From assembly GCF_023895975.1 (NCBI RefSeq), contig NZ_JALBWM010000008.1, forward strand, positions 1-64,000: a stretch of 64,000 nucleotides of DNA, read 5' to 3'. This document shows positions 1 through 8,651 of the stretch, one piece after another. The notes under the pieces are model-generated. The model did no database searches. It saw nothing but the letters and a program-made list of their open reading frames with translations, and had not been told where the DNA came from. Both the position numbers and the translations under genes were made by a program. Position 1 is the stretch's first letter. Every line of letters begins with the position of its first letter. This DNA comes from Microbulbifer okhotskensis (lineage in GTDB: Bacteria > Pseudomonadota > Gammaproteobacteria > Pseudomonadales > Cellvibrionaceae).

Positions 1-48
1 AGCTGACCGTTCTTTTCCAGGGGATTAACTGATGCACTTCAAAGTTGA

Positions 49-726
49 ATGCAGGCCATTATTATTGGTAATAATCTCAGAAAACTGGAAAAAGCCTTGA
101 CTGAGATAACACCCTATAAATCTGCAGATCTAATCCAGGCTGATTTATACCAGGACGATGATATTAAAGGCATTATTGAATACATTGAATCCAGTAATTA
201 TCATTTCAAATACTTGGTTAATGCTGCAGGATATTTTAAGCCCACTGCTTTTCTCGAACATAGCAGTGCCGACTACAACACCTATCTTGACCTCAACCGA
301 GCGACCTTTTTTATTAGTCAGGCAGTCGCACATAACATGGTTGATAATGGCACTGGCAGTATCGTGAACATCGGTTCCATGTGGGCAAAACAAGCGATAA
401 AGGCGACCCCGTCCTCTGCTTATTCAATGGCCAAAGCCGGACTTCACGCCCTCACTCAACATATGGCTATGGAACTGGCTGATTATAATATTCGTGTAAA
501 CGCTATATCTCCAGCTGTGGTAAAAACGCCAATCTATGAATCTTTTATTGATCCTGAAGAAGTAGATTCTGCACTATCTTCTTTTGATGGATTCCATCCT
601 ATTGGCAGAATCGGCATGCCAGAAGATATCGCCAGCGTAATAAATTTCCTGTTGAGCTCAGATGCCAACTGGGTGACCGGTGCCATTTGGGACGTCGATG
701 GTGGCGTAACCGCAGGCCGAAATTAG
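49..726 (+). CDS. short-chain dehydrogenase/reductase, N-terminally truncated
   Basis: The protein (225 aa) is the C-terminal three quarters of a classical SDR oxidoreductase. Seen: an NNAG-like NAAG at 58-61, the catalytic Ser in IGS (S110), the YxxxK pair (Y125, K129), and the conserved [13 protein letters not shown] stretch after it. The first beta-alpha-beta unit with the TGxxxGIG cofactor motif is missing: the protein begins near the second strand (AIIIGNN). An in-frame TGA at 46-48 lies directly before the ATG. In the same frame further upstream the codons read SRGLTDALQS, which resembles an eroded glycine-rich loop, so this is probably a decayed gene rather than a short functional one. 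The substrate is unknown. It is convergent with the quinone reductase at 846. Confidence 0.7.
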   Translation: MQAIIIGNNLRKLEKALTEITPYKSADLIQADLYQDDDIKGIIEYIESSNYHFKYLVNAAGYFKPTAFLEHSSADYNTYLDLNRATFFISQAVAHNMVDNGTGSIVNIGSMWAKQAIKATPSSAYSMAKAGLHALTQHMAMELADYNIRVNAISPAVVKTPIYESFIDPEEVDSALSSFDGFHPIGRIGMPEDIASVINFLLSSDANWVTGAIWDVDGGVTAGRN

Positions 727-736
727 TTCCGAACAA

Positions 737-798
737 GGTCCGAAGAGAATATGTAACATCGGACCACAATTACCTGTTGACAATAATATAAGGTAATT
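737..798. repeat. two small inverted repeats between convergent genes
   Basis: GGTCCGA (737-743) pairs with TCGGACC (759-765), and AATTACCT (768-775) pairs with AGGTAATT (791-798). Both sit between the converging SDR and quinone reductase genes, so transcript ends are a plausible role. Neither has a clear T-tract, so this is a weak terminator call. Confidence 0.3.
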
Positions 799-845
799 CG
801 CCAGTGCTCTTCATTGCGCAAATGTATTAGATTTACAGCAGAAAT

Positions 846-1439
846 CTAAACACCTTCGTTACCACCAGAAAGCTCGCGGCCATCAGCTATCGAATAATTA
901 TCGATTCTACTTAACAACTGCACAGCGTGATCTTTAGCACGCTGCTGTATCTCTCCTTGCCTGCCATCTACACCGGGGACAAATACCATGTCAAAACTCA
1001 CTATAGGCTCTTGCCAAACTAGACCACAAAAATCGGCACTCTGTTTAAGTGGACTCAAAAAAGTAGTCATGCTGTCTCCATTACTAGCGCCCAATTGATA
1101 CGAGCCAGATTCACCACCTACCGTTGTACTCACCAGTAAAGACTTACCACGTAATTTATTGCCTGTGGAGCCATAGGCAAACCCATAAATCATTACTTTA
1201 TCAAGCCACTCTTTTAAAATCCCTGGAATACTGTACCAATGCAGAGGGTACTGGAATATAATCAGGTCTGCCTGGATCAGAGCTTGCTGCTCTACTTCAA
1301 CGTCAATATTAAACTCAGGGTAAAGTGAGTAGAGATCCCGCACGGTGATATCGATTTCCCCCTTTATATCATCAATGATAGACTTGTTCGCTATTGAGCG
1401 TTCTAGATCAGAATGAGCAAGTACCACAAGTGTTTTCAT
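846..1439 (-). CDS. NAD(P)H-dependent flavin quinone oxidoreductase (KefF/YwrO-like)
   Basis: A flavodoxin-fold, two-electron quinone reductase of the KefF/MdaB/YwrO group, expected to use FMN or FAD in the cytoplasm and to detoxify quinones or electrophiles. Seen: the N-terminal strand and loop MKTLVVLAHSDLERS, and the family signature FQYPLHWYSIPGILKEW followed by LDKVMIYGFAYG. The length of 197 aa is normal. I start at 1439 rather than 1526 because AAGAGG sits 5 nt before this ATG and the protein then begins with the flavodoxin strand. It is divergent from the HxlR regulator at 1559, a common pairing in which the regulator controls the reductase. KefF itself is tied to a K+ efflux channel, but no kefC is present here. 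Confidence 0.85.
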   Translation of the reverse strand: MKTLVVLAHSDLERSIANKSIIDDIKGEIDITVRDLYSLYPEFNIDVEVEQQALIQADLIIFQYPLHWYSIPGILKEWLDKVMIYGFAYGSTGNKLRGKSLLVSTTVGGESGSYQLGASNGDSMTTFLSPLKQSADFCGLVWQEPIVSFDMVFVPGVDGRQGEIQQRAKDHAVQLLSRIDNYSIADGRELSGGNEGV

Positions 1440-1558
1440 ATTACCTCTTTTCATTGTATGTATTCTATCTGGCCAACTGGAATCCGGTGAGAATAGAGCA
1501 ATACTTGGGAAAGCGTAAGAACGCACTTTTTTGATATCTAGTACCCTTTTGTATACCT

Positions 1559-1912
1559 ATGTGGAAATCTATGGCTCATACTGACTATCACTGTAATCGT
1601 GGCTGCCCGGTGGAGGCCACATTGGAGATCATTGGTGGAAAATGGAAGGGAGCCATTCTTTATCACCTAATTCAAAAGACTACCCGATTTAATGAGCTTC
1701 GCCGGCTTATGCCCGACATCACTCAACGGATGCTTACCAAGCAACTACGTGAACTGGAAGCCCGCAACCTTATTGAGCGAACTGCTTATCCTGAAGTACC
1801 ACCGCGAGTTGAATACTCTATTAGCGAATATGGAAGAACACTCACACCAGCTATTGAGGCTTTACATAGCTGGGGACTAACACACCTGGAAAAGAATAAT
1901 TTCAATCAGTGA
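1559..1912 (+). CDS. HxlR-family transcriptional regulator
   Basis: A winged-helix DNA-binding regulator of the HxlR family, 117 aa, a normal length. Seen: the hallmark PVEATLEIIGGKWKGAILYHL region written in parts (PVEATLEI, GGKWKGAILYHL), the recognition region FNELRRLMPDITQRMLTKQL, and the wing VPPRVEYSISEYG. Two cysteines near the N-terminus (C12 and C16) precede PVE. Relatives such as YodB and HypR sense quinones or hypochlorite through an N-terminal Cys and control divergent oxidoreductases. I infer a similar electrophile-sensing job for this gene and its divergent neighbour at 846-1439. An ATG at 1571 is an equally possible start because no clear ribosome binding site precedes either. 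Confidence 0.85.
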   Translation: MWKSMAHTDYHCNRGCPVEATLEIIGGKWKGAILYHLIQKTTRFNELRRLMPDITQRMLTKQLRELEARNLIERTAYPEVPPRVEYSISEYGRTLTPAIEALHSWGLTHLEKNNFNQ

Positions 1913-2081
1913 TAAGTAGAGGACATTAAATTCTCTACCCTGAAAATTCAATTTCCTGTCTGGGCCTAATAATCAAGATTGGCAATCTCATTAGATACCC
2001 AGCTGCCACAGGAGGACTATATCTTTTGTAAAATGATGGCAGCGCGAGAACCAGAAGTTACATAAACGATATACCTGAACC

Positions 2082-2666
2082 TTATTTTACAGTAATTCTT
2101 ATAAATAAATCCCTGTTAGTGAACTCTTTATTTGGCAAAGCCAATTCAACTGACTCTCTAGAATTTACATACCCCCGAAACTCAGGGTTAACCTATTCTG
2201 ATCGCAGCTCCCATATCTTCTTGAAAGGTACCATCGATAGATATACTGTATATTGACGGGTCATTGAATCCCAAATAAGCTCATCCAACCTGTTTGCTTG
2301 ATGTTGAAAGTAGGCCTCTCCTCAAACCCTGCATTCGACTCTGAAGGTATTTGATGTAAAGAGCCCATTAAAGTCCTGCAATACCCGGCAATAAATATCC
2401 GCAAAATCGACAATTACTTCACCAACGGTCCCTACTATTTTCAATTTCATTTTCGGCACCAAAAGCCACAATACTTGAGCTCACATATTTGTATACCAAT
2501 AGAGAAAAAACCTGTCATCTTTAATTTTTAGCTGACAGGCAATTGGATGGATTAAAATGTAGCAAACAGACAAGAACAAATGTAGGGCCGGAAGATCAAA
2601 TAATACCAAGCTTTTATTATCATTATTGTCGCACTTTTTGGCATTTATCGAGGCGCCATTTGACAC
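2082..2666 (-). pseudogene. candidate decayed gene, unknown family
   Basis: Read on the minus strand from ATG 2666, one frame runs to TAA at 2082-2084 with only three internal stops (at 2481-2483, 2322-2324 and 2193-2195) over 195 codons; in random AT-rich DNA about nine or more would be expected. The first 61 codons encode a hydrophobic stretch (LFDLPALHLFLSVCYILI). Later parts look protein-like, for example DELIWDSMTRQYTVYLSM and then PNKEFTNRDLFIRITVK at the end. An alternative internal start is ATG 2450. I recognise no family. This could be a chance frame, so confidence is limited. Confidence 0.35.
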
Positions 2667-2762
2667 TCAAATAATGCTCCAAGAATAACAACAAAAGGTA
2701 TCACCAGTTAATTACGGAAGGCATTCAGTTAGCAGTAAAGAACGAGCTAGATGAAAAACGTG

Positions 2763-2787
2763 AAAAGCCCTGCTCTCCAGGGCTTTT
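2763..2787 (-). terminator. terminator of the nudF-parE operon
   Basis: AAAAGCCCTG (2763-2772) pairs perfectly with CAGGGCTTTT (2778-2787) around a 5-nt loop. It lies 14 nt past the parE stop and ends in T4 on both strands. Confidence 0.8.
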
Positions 2788-2800
2788 ACTACAAAGAAAA

Positions 2801-4687
2801 TCAGCCGACTTCAGCCAGGTTGCCTTTACTCTCAAGCCATTGCTTGCGATCTCCCGCCCGCTTCTTAGCCAGGAGCATATCCAGAAGCTGATCGCTATCA
2901 TCTTCAGAATCTATGTACAGCTGTACCAGGCGGCGTGTATTTGGGTCCATGGTAGTTTCGCGCAGTTGTAAGGGGTTCATTTCCCCCAAACCTTTAAAGC
3001 GGGTTACCTGAATCTTGCCCTTTTTCTTTTCGGCGCTGATCCTATCGAGAATACCCTGTTTCTCAGACTCATCTAGCGCGTAGTAGACCTCTTTGCCAAG
3101 ATCAATACGAAACAGCGGGGGCATGGCCACATAGACATGGCCTTTAGTGACCAGTGGGCGGAAATGACGCAGGAACAAGGCGCACAACAAGGTCGCAATA
3201 TGCAATCCATCCGAATCCGCATCAGCAAGAATACAAATTTTGTTGTAACGCAAACCTTCCAAATTATCACTAGCCGGGTCCACACCGAGTGCAACGGCAA
3301 TATCGTGTACCTCTTGGCTAGCCAGGATTTCGCCTGAATCCACTTCCCAGGTATTCAGAATTTTTCCACGCAACGGCATAATCGCTTGAAATTCACGATC
3401 TCGGGCCTGTTTGGCAGAACCACCTGCAGAGTCTCCCTCTACCAGAAACAGTTCCGAGCGCGAGGTATCACCACTGGAGCAGTCCGCCAGTTTTCCCGGT
3501 AGCGCAGGTCCCTGGGTCACTTTTTTTCGTGCAACTTTCTTTGCTGAGCGCATTCGTTTCTGTGCGTTACTTATGCAAAGTTCGGCGAGTTTGTCACCCT
3601 CTTCAGTGTGCTGGTTCAACCACAGACTAAATGCATCCTTGGCAACACCTGAAATAAAAGCGGTGGCCTCACGGGAGGAAAGTCTTTCCTTGGTTTGACC
3701 AGAGAATTGTGGATCGGCCAGTTTGGCAGAAAGGACATAGGAGCACAGGCTCCAGATATCTTCCGGGCCCAGTTTGATGCCGCGGGGCAGCAGGTTGCGA
3801 ATTTCGCAGTACTCGCGCATGGCATCCAATAGACCTGCGCGAAGGCCATTGACGTGGGTTCCCCCTTGAGCGGTCGGAATCAGGTTAACGTAGGACTCTG
3901 CAGTAACCTCACCGCCCTCCGGCAGCCACTGTACAGCCCAATCCGCGGTTTCTGTCGAGGCAGAAAAATTTCCAACAAAAGGCTCCGCCGGTAAGACTTC
4001 CCAGCCCTGGTTGGCAGCCGCCAAATAGTCTTTGAGGCCATCTTCGTAATACCACTCATCGGACTCACCATCCAACTCATTGATAAAAGTAACCGTAAGA
4101 CCAGGACAGAGTACCGCCTTTGCGCGGAGCAAATGGCGCAAGCGAACAACAGAGAATTTAGCGGAATCAAAATATTGGGGGTCCGCAAGAAAGCGGACAC
4201 TGGTACCGGTTGTGCGCTTAGCACAATCCCCTATCACTTCAAGGTCGGAAGCTTTATCCCCGTTTTGAAAGCCAATTCGATGGACCTTACCATCACGCTG
4301 AATAGTGACTTCCAGCATTTTAGACAGGGCGTTTACCACCGACACACCAACGCCGTGGAGACCACCGGAGAACTGGTAATTCTTATTGGAGAACTTACCT
4401 CCGGCGTGCAGGGTTGAAAGAATCACCTCCACTCCGGGCCGCCCCTGTTCGGGATGGATATCTACGGGCATACCGCGGCCATTATCGCTCACGGTGAGCG
4501 ATTGGTCTTTATGCAGTACCACTTCTATTTTTTTAGCGTGTCCAGCGAGTGCTTCATCGACACTGTTATCGATCACTTCCTGGGCCAGGTGATTAGGGCG
4601 TGTGGTATCGGTATACATACCGGGACGCTTGCGCACCGGGTCTAGCCCTGTGAGTACCTCAATATCTTCGGCGGAATAATTAGCCAT
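2801..4687 (-). CDS. parE: DNA topoisomerase IV subunit B (ParE)
   Basis: ATPase subunit of topoisomerase IV, which decatenates daughter chromosomes together with ParC. Seen: the GHKL ATPase elements EVIDNSVDEA (about residue 40), DNGRGMPVD and GGLHGVGVSVVNALS, then the Toprim domain with EGDSAGG (about 417) and the metal-binding DADSDG (about 487), and KGLGEMNP near the C-terminus. The length of 628 aa matches E. coli ParE (630). It is the last gene of the run nudF-yqiB-cpdA-lipoprotein-yqiA-parE, 13 nt after yqiA and followed by a clear terminator. The same order is known from E. coli. parC is not in the window. GyrB was considered, but the short length and context favour ParE. Confidence 0.97.
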   Translation of the reverse strand: MANYSAEDIEVLTGLDPVRKRPGMYTDTTRPNHLAQEVIDNSVDEALAGHAKKIEVVLHKDQSLTVSDNGRGMPVDIHPEQGRPGVEVILSTLHAGGKFSNKNYQFSGGLHGVGVSVVNALSKMLEVTIQRDGKVHRIGFQNGDKASDLEVIGDCAKRTTGTSVRFLADPQYFDSAKFSVVRLRHLLRAKAVLCPGLTVTFINELDGESDEWYYEDGLKDYLAAANQGWEVLPAEPFVGNFSASTETADWAVQWLPEGGEVTAESYVNLIPTAQGGTHVNGLRAGLLDAMREYCEIRNLLPRGIKLGPEDIWSLCSYVLSAKLADPQFSGQTKERLSSREATAFISGVAKDAFSLWLNQHTEEGDKLAELCISNAQKRMRSAKKVARKKVTQGPALPGKLADCSSGDTSRSELFLVEGDSAGGSAKQARDREFQAIMPLRGKILNTWEVDSGEILASQEVHDIAVALGVDPASDNLEGLRYNKICILADADSDGLHIATLLCALFLRHFRPLVTKGHVYVAMPPLFRIDLGKEVYYALDESEKQGILDRISAEKKKGKIQVTRFKGLGEMNPLQLRETTMDPNTRRLVQLYIDSEDDSDQLLDMLLAKKRAGDRKQWLESKGNLAEVG

Positions 4688-4700
4688 GGTTTTTTATTGA

Positions 4701-5315
4701 TTACTGCTCGTTAAATAAAAATTCGATGATGGGATCGCAATAAGGTGCGAACTTCTGAAAACTGTGATCACCACCTTCTTCAATCGTTTGGCGCTGCCCC
4801 TGATAAAAACGTTCCGCATCGCGGTAGTCCAGGACTTCGTCGCCGCGCTGGGCAAGTAGCCAGTAACGGCTTTGCAGCGGATTTTCAATCTCGCCTTCAA
4901 GCTGCTGCATCACATCCACGTCGGCTTGCGTGAGACAGTACTCCTCTGATTCGCCACTATAGGGCTGCAAAGCCTTCCCCACATAAGCCGGTATAAACCG
5001 CCCGGGGCGTACAGCGGGATTGATCAGGGCCGCCGGCAACTGGAAACGCTCTCCCAAATAAGTGCTCCAAAAGCCCCCCATAGAGCTTCCCACCAAGCCA
5101 ACCGGGCCTGCGTTGGAGAACTCTTCCACAAGCCTGACCAACGATTGCGCGGCTATGGCCGTATACGGGGAGATCTGGGGAGCACAGAAGATGATGTGCG
5201 GGTATTCAGCTTTGAGCCGCTCCCGCATCAACTGGCACTTTAAGGACAGTGGTGACGAAAGAAAGCCGTGCAGATAAATCAGCAGCGGCCTTCCCTGAAG
5301 GTCGTTAGTTTGCAT
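4701..5315 (-). CDS. yqiA: esterase YqiA
   Basis: An alpha/beta-hydrolase of the YqiA family, 204 aa, with esterase activity on short acyl substrates in E. coli; the natural substrate is not known. Seen: the oxyanion-side YLHGFLSS at residues 14-21, the nucleophile elbow GSSMGG (Ser in the second position of SMGG), the acid region GDEVLDY, and the catalytic His in GGDHSF near the C-terminus. It sits between the lipoprotein gene (73 nt) and parE (13 nt) in one operon, as in E. coli where yqiA precedes parE. Confidence 0.92.
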   Translation of the reverse strand: MQTNDLQGRPLLIYLHGFLSSPLSLKCQLMRERLKAEYPHIIFCAPQISPYTAIAAQSLVRLVEEFSNAGPVGLVGSSMGGFWSTYLGERFQLPAALINPAVRPGRFIPAYVGKALQPYSGESEEYCLTQADVDVMQQLEGEIENPLQSRYWLLAQRGDEVLDYRDAERFYQGQRQTIEEGGDHSFQKFAPYCDPIIEFLFNEQ

Positions 5316-5388
5316 AGACGGTGATTATAGCGCCCATATCGCTACTCGGGGGCCTCTATATAGTCAGAAGCCGCAAACAAAGCCGAGA

Positions 5389-6072
5389 TCAGAGCAGAGT
5401 GCGATTCAAACTGGCAAAGGCACGGCGCATATCTACACGCATATCAGACCAGAAGGTGACGCTGGTAAAGCGCTCCAAACGCCCGCCGGGACCAGGCCCG
5501 CCAAAGTTCTCACCGATATCGCGGCGGTCGCGGAACCGTAGTACTGGATTGCCTTCGCGGTCGTACAAGGTACCCACCAACACTCCGTAGGCGCTCTGTT
5601 CTGTGTACACACGCCATGCCCAGGCTGAGGGCTCCAGCGGCGCGGCTACGGAGAATTTCTCCAGAGACAACGAAAGGGTGTAATCCGCCTCCTGCTGGTC
5701 CGCCACCACAACGCTATTTCGCGGCGCGAGAAATTTTTCCGCAAAGGTCCTGGCCAGCAGTGCATTCATCTGCTGCAGGTCCTTTTGATCCAGCTCGTAA
5801 TCCTTTTCCCGGTAACTATTGCGAGGCACCGAGGAAAAACGCTTGGTGTAACCGATCTCAACTGGTGCCACAAAGACCTTGGCCCCACTCATATCAAAGG
5901 CAAAAGCGGCTGCAACTTCATCCAAACCGCTGGACCTGGGCGCTAACCCCTGACTATCGACTTGCGAGGCGGCTTCAACAGGTCCGATTTGCCCTCGCTG
6001 ACTGGGTTCTTGTGCGCAAGCACCGATGAGTAAAGCCGCACTGATAAACGGCAGTATAAATAATTTGGTCAT
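5389..6072 (-). CDS. outer-membrane-type lipoprotein, unknown function
   Basis: A 227-aa lipoprotein I cannot assign to a named function. Seen: a signal peptide ending in a lipobox (LLIGAC, Cys about residue 18), then a region of alternating strands such as ADYTLSLSLEKFSV and a conserved-looking SAYGVLVGTLYDREGNPV. Its style (a short sheet-rich domain reporting on DYxL strands) resembles DUF3313/DUF4136-type envelope lipoproteins. I start at 6072 because GAGGAA lies 8 nt upstream and because the longer frame would bury the signal peptide. It is inserted between cpdA and yqiA, which are adjacent in E. coli. Residue +2 after Cys is Ala-Gln, with no Asp, consistent with outer-membrane sorting by the usual rule. 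Confidence 0.8.
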   Translation of the reverse strand: MTKLFILPFISAALLIGACAQEPSQRGQIGPVEAASQVDSQGLAPRSSGLDEVAAAFAFDMSGAKVFVAPVEIGYTKRFSSVPRNSYREKDYELDQKDLQQMNALLARTFAEKFLAPRNSVVVADQQEADYTLSLSLEKFSVAAPLEPSAWAWRVYTEQSAYGVLVGTLYDREGNPVLRFRDRRDIGENFGGPGPGGRLERFTSVTFWSDMRVDMRRAFASLNRTLL

Positions 6073-6330
6073 TGTTCGATTCCTCACTTCCTGATGATAT
6101 TCATCCGGCAATCGAAGTACCTGAAAATACACTGGAAACACAAAAATATCTGTGCCCACGCATGTATTTTACCAGCACCTAAATACTGCAAGTGATCCCG
6201 GTACTCCCCACAAAAAACAAATATGACCGCAGGCCTAGGGCCATAAAATCAGAGGGGAATCCATTGTACGGTGGAGGTATAAAAAAAATAAAGGTAAGTT
6301 CGTTAAGAATGGTTTTTCCATCTGCTCTCT

Positions 6331-6376
6331 GATACATATCCACCTGACAGCGAGCATTGCCAGGTGGATATGTATC
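6331..6376 (-). repeat. perfect 16-bp inverted repeat at the cpdA 3' end
   Basis: GATACATATCCACCTG (6331-6346) is exactly complementary to CAGGTGGATATGTATC (6361-6376) with a 14-nt loop; the right arm ends on the first base of the cpdA stop codon. There is no T-tract, so it may be a processing or stability hairpin rather than an intrinsic terminator. It occupies most of what is notable in the 303-nt gap 6073-6375; a T-rich run on the minus strand (about 6280-6294) follows it. Confidence 0.75.
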
Positions 6377-7200
6377 TAGTACCCGGATGAAGCCAGGTCG
6401 ACAGAGTATTTTGAAATTTCCACTCGCTCTACCCCTGTGCGGTAACTACCATCTTCACACAAATCGAACCAACGGTAGCCGGGCATTTCTTCATCAACCG
6501 CAAAAGGCCCACTGCCAGGCGTAAATTGCACTGACGTAGAGGGTGTTGCATGCAAGCCAATACTTCCTTCGCGGCTGTCAAATTGCTGGTGCACATGCCC
6601 CCAGACCAGCCCTTTGACATGGGGTGCCTGCGCTACCATTTGCAGTAGTTGCTCGCGTCCATCGCGCAGCATATGCCCATCAATCCATTTGCTGCCCACC
6701 TGTACCGGCTGGTGGTGCATCATGATCATTACCGGATTGTCGCGGGTCTCCCACAGCAACAATTGCAGGCGCTCAAGCTGGGGATCACTGAGACCACCAC
6801 AAATCTGGTTCTCGACACTAGTATCCAGTAACAACAAGCGCCAGTTACCCAAGGAGACCATCTCGGTGCTGCGATTAGGAGCCAGCTGCTTCATGCGCTT
6901 ACTCAGATCATGGTTCCCCGGTAACCAATACCAGGGTTTTTGAACCAAACGCATTTTTTGTAAAAAACGACGATACGCGGCCTCTGCGCCATTGGCACTG
7001 ATATCTCCAGTCGCCACCAACATCTGTGCTGACTGCTGCTTGGAAACGATTGCGGCCAGTACCTTGTCCAGGGTATACCCCGTATCCAGTCCCAGTAGCT
7101 GATAGTCCGGGCGACTGCCGATATGTGGATCTGTTATCTGAATCAGACGATATGAGTTAGCCCTACCGGGCTCCATAGGCTTATTGTGCTCGCGAATCAC
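6376..7200 (-). CDS. cpdA: 3',5'-cyclic-AMP phosphodiesterase CpdA
   Basis: A class III cyclic nucleotide phosphodiesterase that hydrolyses cAMP to AMP and so tunes CRP signalling. All calcineurin-type metal-ligand motifs are seen in order: DPH (24-26), GD (65-66), GNHD (95-98), MMHHQP, and GHVH. The 274 aa length matches the E. coli and Pseudomonas proteins. It follows yqiB by 41 nt in the operon with nudF, as in E. coli. The stop codon touches a perfect 16-bp inverted repeat. Confidence 0.93.
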   Translation of the reverse strand: MIREHNKPMEPGRANSYRLIQITDPHIGSRPDYQLLGLDTGYTLDKVLAAIVSKQQSAQMLVATGDISANGAEAAYRRFLQKMRLVQKPWYWLPGNHDLSKRMKQLAPNRSTEMVSLGNWRLLLLDTSVENQICGGLSDPQLERLQLLLWETRDNPVMIMMHHQPVQVGSKWIDGHMLRDGREQLLQMVAQAPHVKGLVWGHVHQQFDSREGSIGLHATPSTSVQFTPGSGPFAVDEEMPGYRWFDLCEDGSYRTGVERVEISKYSVDLASSGY

Positions 7201-7241
7201 TTGCTCACCTTGTAATCACATCCATGTGTTCTACTGCAGAA

Positions 7242-7763
7242 TTAAAATTTCCGGCCATCCAGCACTAAATCAAATTCTGCGCGACCGTTTGCGAGACAGT
7301 ATTCAAGCCATTCGCCGAGAAAGCGGTTAGCCTGCGGTCTCTCATCTGCGCGCTGCATACGGGGATTTGGATAAGCGGTATCTACTCCTTTTCCGCCCAC
7401 CGGCCCAAGGCCATTGACTGTAATCACCTCTGCCATTCGCGCATCGTGATAGAGACGCGCGGTCAAATTTGGCGGTTCCAGCCAGCAGCACTCGCCGAGG
7501 CTTGCCTCCGCGCTCAGTAACACTTCCGTCGTGTACTTAGAGCGCGCCGCCACTCTCAGAATCAGGGTGCCACCGGGCATTTGATATCGCCATAACTCTC
7601 TCTCAGAGAGATCTGGCAGCAACCTGATTAGGCGAAGGTAGTTTGCGTCGCAGTCGGCATGATAAGACGGTAAATCCACTCGATATACAGTCTTGCCGTT
7701 GCCATTTGGCGACATTTTCATCCGCTTGCGCTGACGCGCGCTTGCCTCGCCTATTAGAGCCAT
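7242..7763 (-). CDS. yqiB: DUF1249 protein YqiB
   Basis: A small conserved protein of the DUF1249 family with no established biochemical function. Seen: the family core YRVDLPSYHADCDANYLRLI followed by RLLPDLSER, and later the ARLYHDARMAEVI segment. It is 173 aa from the chosen start, longer than E. coli YqiB (140) by an N-terminal basic stretch (ARQRKRMKMSP). I chose the ATG at 7763 over a GTG at 7772 because GGAG lies 8 nt upstream; a later Met inside the basic stretch is also possible. It lies between nudF and cpdA, its position in many gammaproteobacteria. Confidence 0.88.
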   Translation of the reverse strand: MALIGEASARQRKRMKMSPNGNGKTVYRVDLPSYHADCDANYLRLIRLLPDLSERELWRYQMPGGTLILRVAARSKYTTEVLLSAEASLGECCWLEPPNLTARLYHDARMAEVITVNGLGPVGGKGVDTAYPNPRMQRADERPQANRFLGEWLEYCLANGRAEFDLVLDGRKF

Positions 7764-7850
7764 TATCAACACTCCGATTCTATTACCGCCGTGATTTACA
7801 TCTCAGTTTACGTCTCGTACAGGTAAAGTGACGCAAGACACTGTGACCGA

Positions 7851-8513
7851 TCAGGCAGGTGGCGTCATATGCGTAAATTTCTCCCGATTTAACTCTAGCC
7901 ACTGCATGGAGATCAGCGTAGTGGCATTGTCGATCGGGTTTTCTCCAGGTGCGTAATTTCCCCGCATTGCGTCTACAATATTCTGACGTGGAAATACTCG
8001 CAGGCGAATATCCTCATTTTCCTCGGCCAAACCAAAAATTCCCTCCGCACCCTGCAGATCCACCAGGGCGCAGTAGAGATGTATTCGCTCTGAGCTACCG
8101 CCGGGACTGGGGATGTAACTGTGAATAAAGTGCAGGTCGCGGACACTAGATCCCGCCTCTTCGAGCACTTCTCGCCGCGCCACATCCTCTAAACTCTCTC
8201 CTTCCTCAACCATACCGGCAACCACTTCCAGGCACCAGGGCCCCGCTGAGCGCTTGATTGCACCGGTGCGAAATTGCTCGGTCAGAGCCACCAGGTCGCA
8301 GCTGGGGTCATAGAGGAGCACACCGACAGCCTCACCGCGCAGAAACAGTTCCCGCTCTATTTCCTCGCTCCATCCCCCGCGAAACAAACGGTGTCGCAGG
8401 CGCAGGCGGACCATAGTAAAAAAGCCCTTAAATACGCTTTCACTAGAAATTATTTCCACTGAATCAGAAGAAAACGCCGGATCTAAATCAGATCGACTGT
8501 CGTTTTTTGGCAT
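7851..8513 (-). CDS. nudF: ADP-ribose pyrophosphatase NudF
   Basis: A Nudix hydrolase that cleaves ADP-ribose to AMP and ribose 5-phosphate. Seen: the Nudix box beginning GMVEEGESLEDV at residue 100 and ending REVLEEAG at 121, preceded by WCLEVVAG as in ADP-ribose-specific members, and the substrate-loop region SYIPSPGGSSERIH. I start at the ATG at 8513 (220 aa), with AAGGA upstream; the frame could also open at a GTG at 8537. First gene of the minus-strand operon ending in parE. In E. coli nudF is divergent from tolC; here two glycosyltransferase genes and the MCE locus lie between them. Confidence 0.93.
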   Translation of the reverse strand: MPKNDSRSDLDPAFSSDSVEIISSESVFKGFFTMVRLRLRHRLFRGGWSEEIERELFLRGEAVGVLLYDPSCDLVALTEQFRTGAIKRSAGPWCLEVVAGMVEEGESLEDVARREVLEEAGSSVRDLHFIHSYIPSPGGSSERIHLYCALVDLQGAEGIFGLAEENEDIRLRVFPRQNIVDAMRGNYAPGENPIDNATTLISMQWLELNREKFTHMTPPA

Positions 8514-8651
8514 GGTTCGGCTTTCCTTATATCCCACTTTTGCTGCACGCCTTCCACGACAAGGCGGGGGGATCAGCTGTTATACTCTGCGCCCACCGTA
8601 CCAGCCCCTGACTACAGAGGCTATCCGTGTTGAATTTCAAGAGTGCACAAC

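Larger units (their letters stand above)
1913..2800. other. 888-nt gene-poor stretch, AT-rich, with a candidate gene remnant
   Basis: No intact gene is visible between the HxlR regulator and the 3' end of parE. The stretch is visibly richer in A and T than its surroundings. The minus strand keeps one reading frame with only three internal stops over 195 codons (listed separately), and a terminator lies at its right end. Confidence 0.6.
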
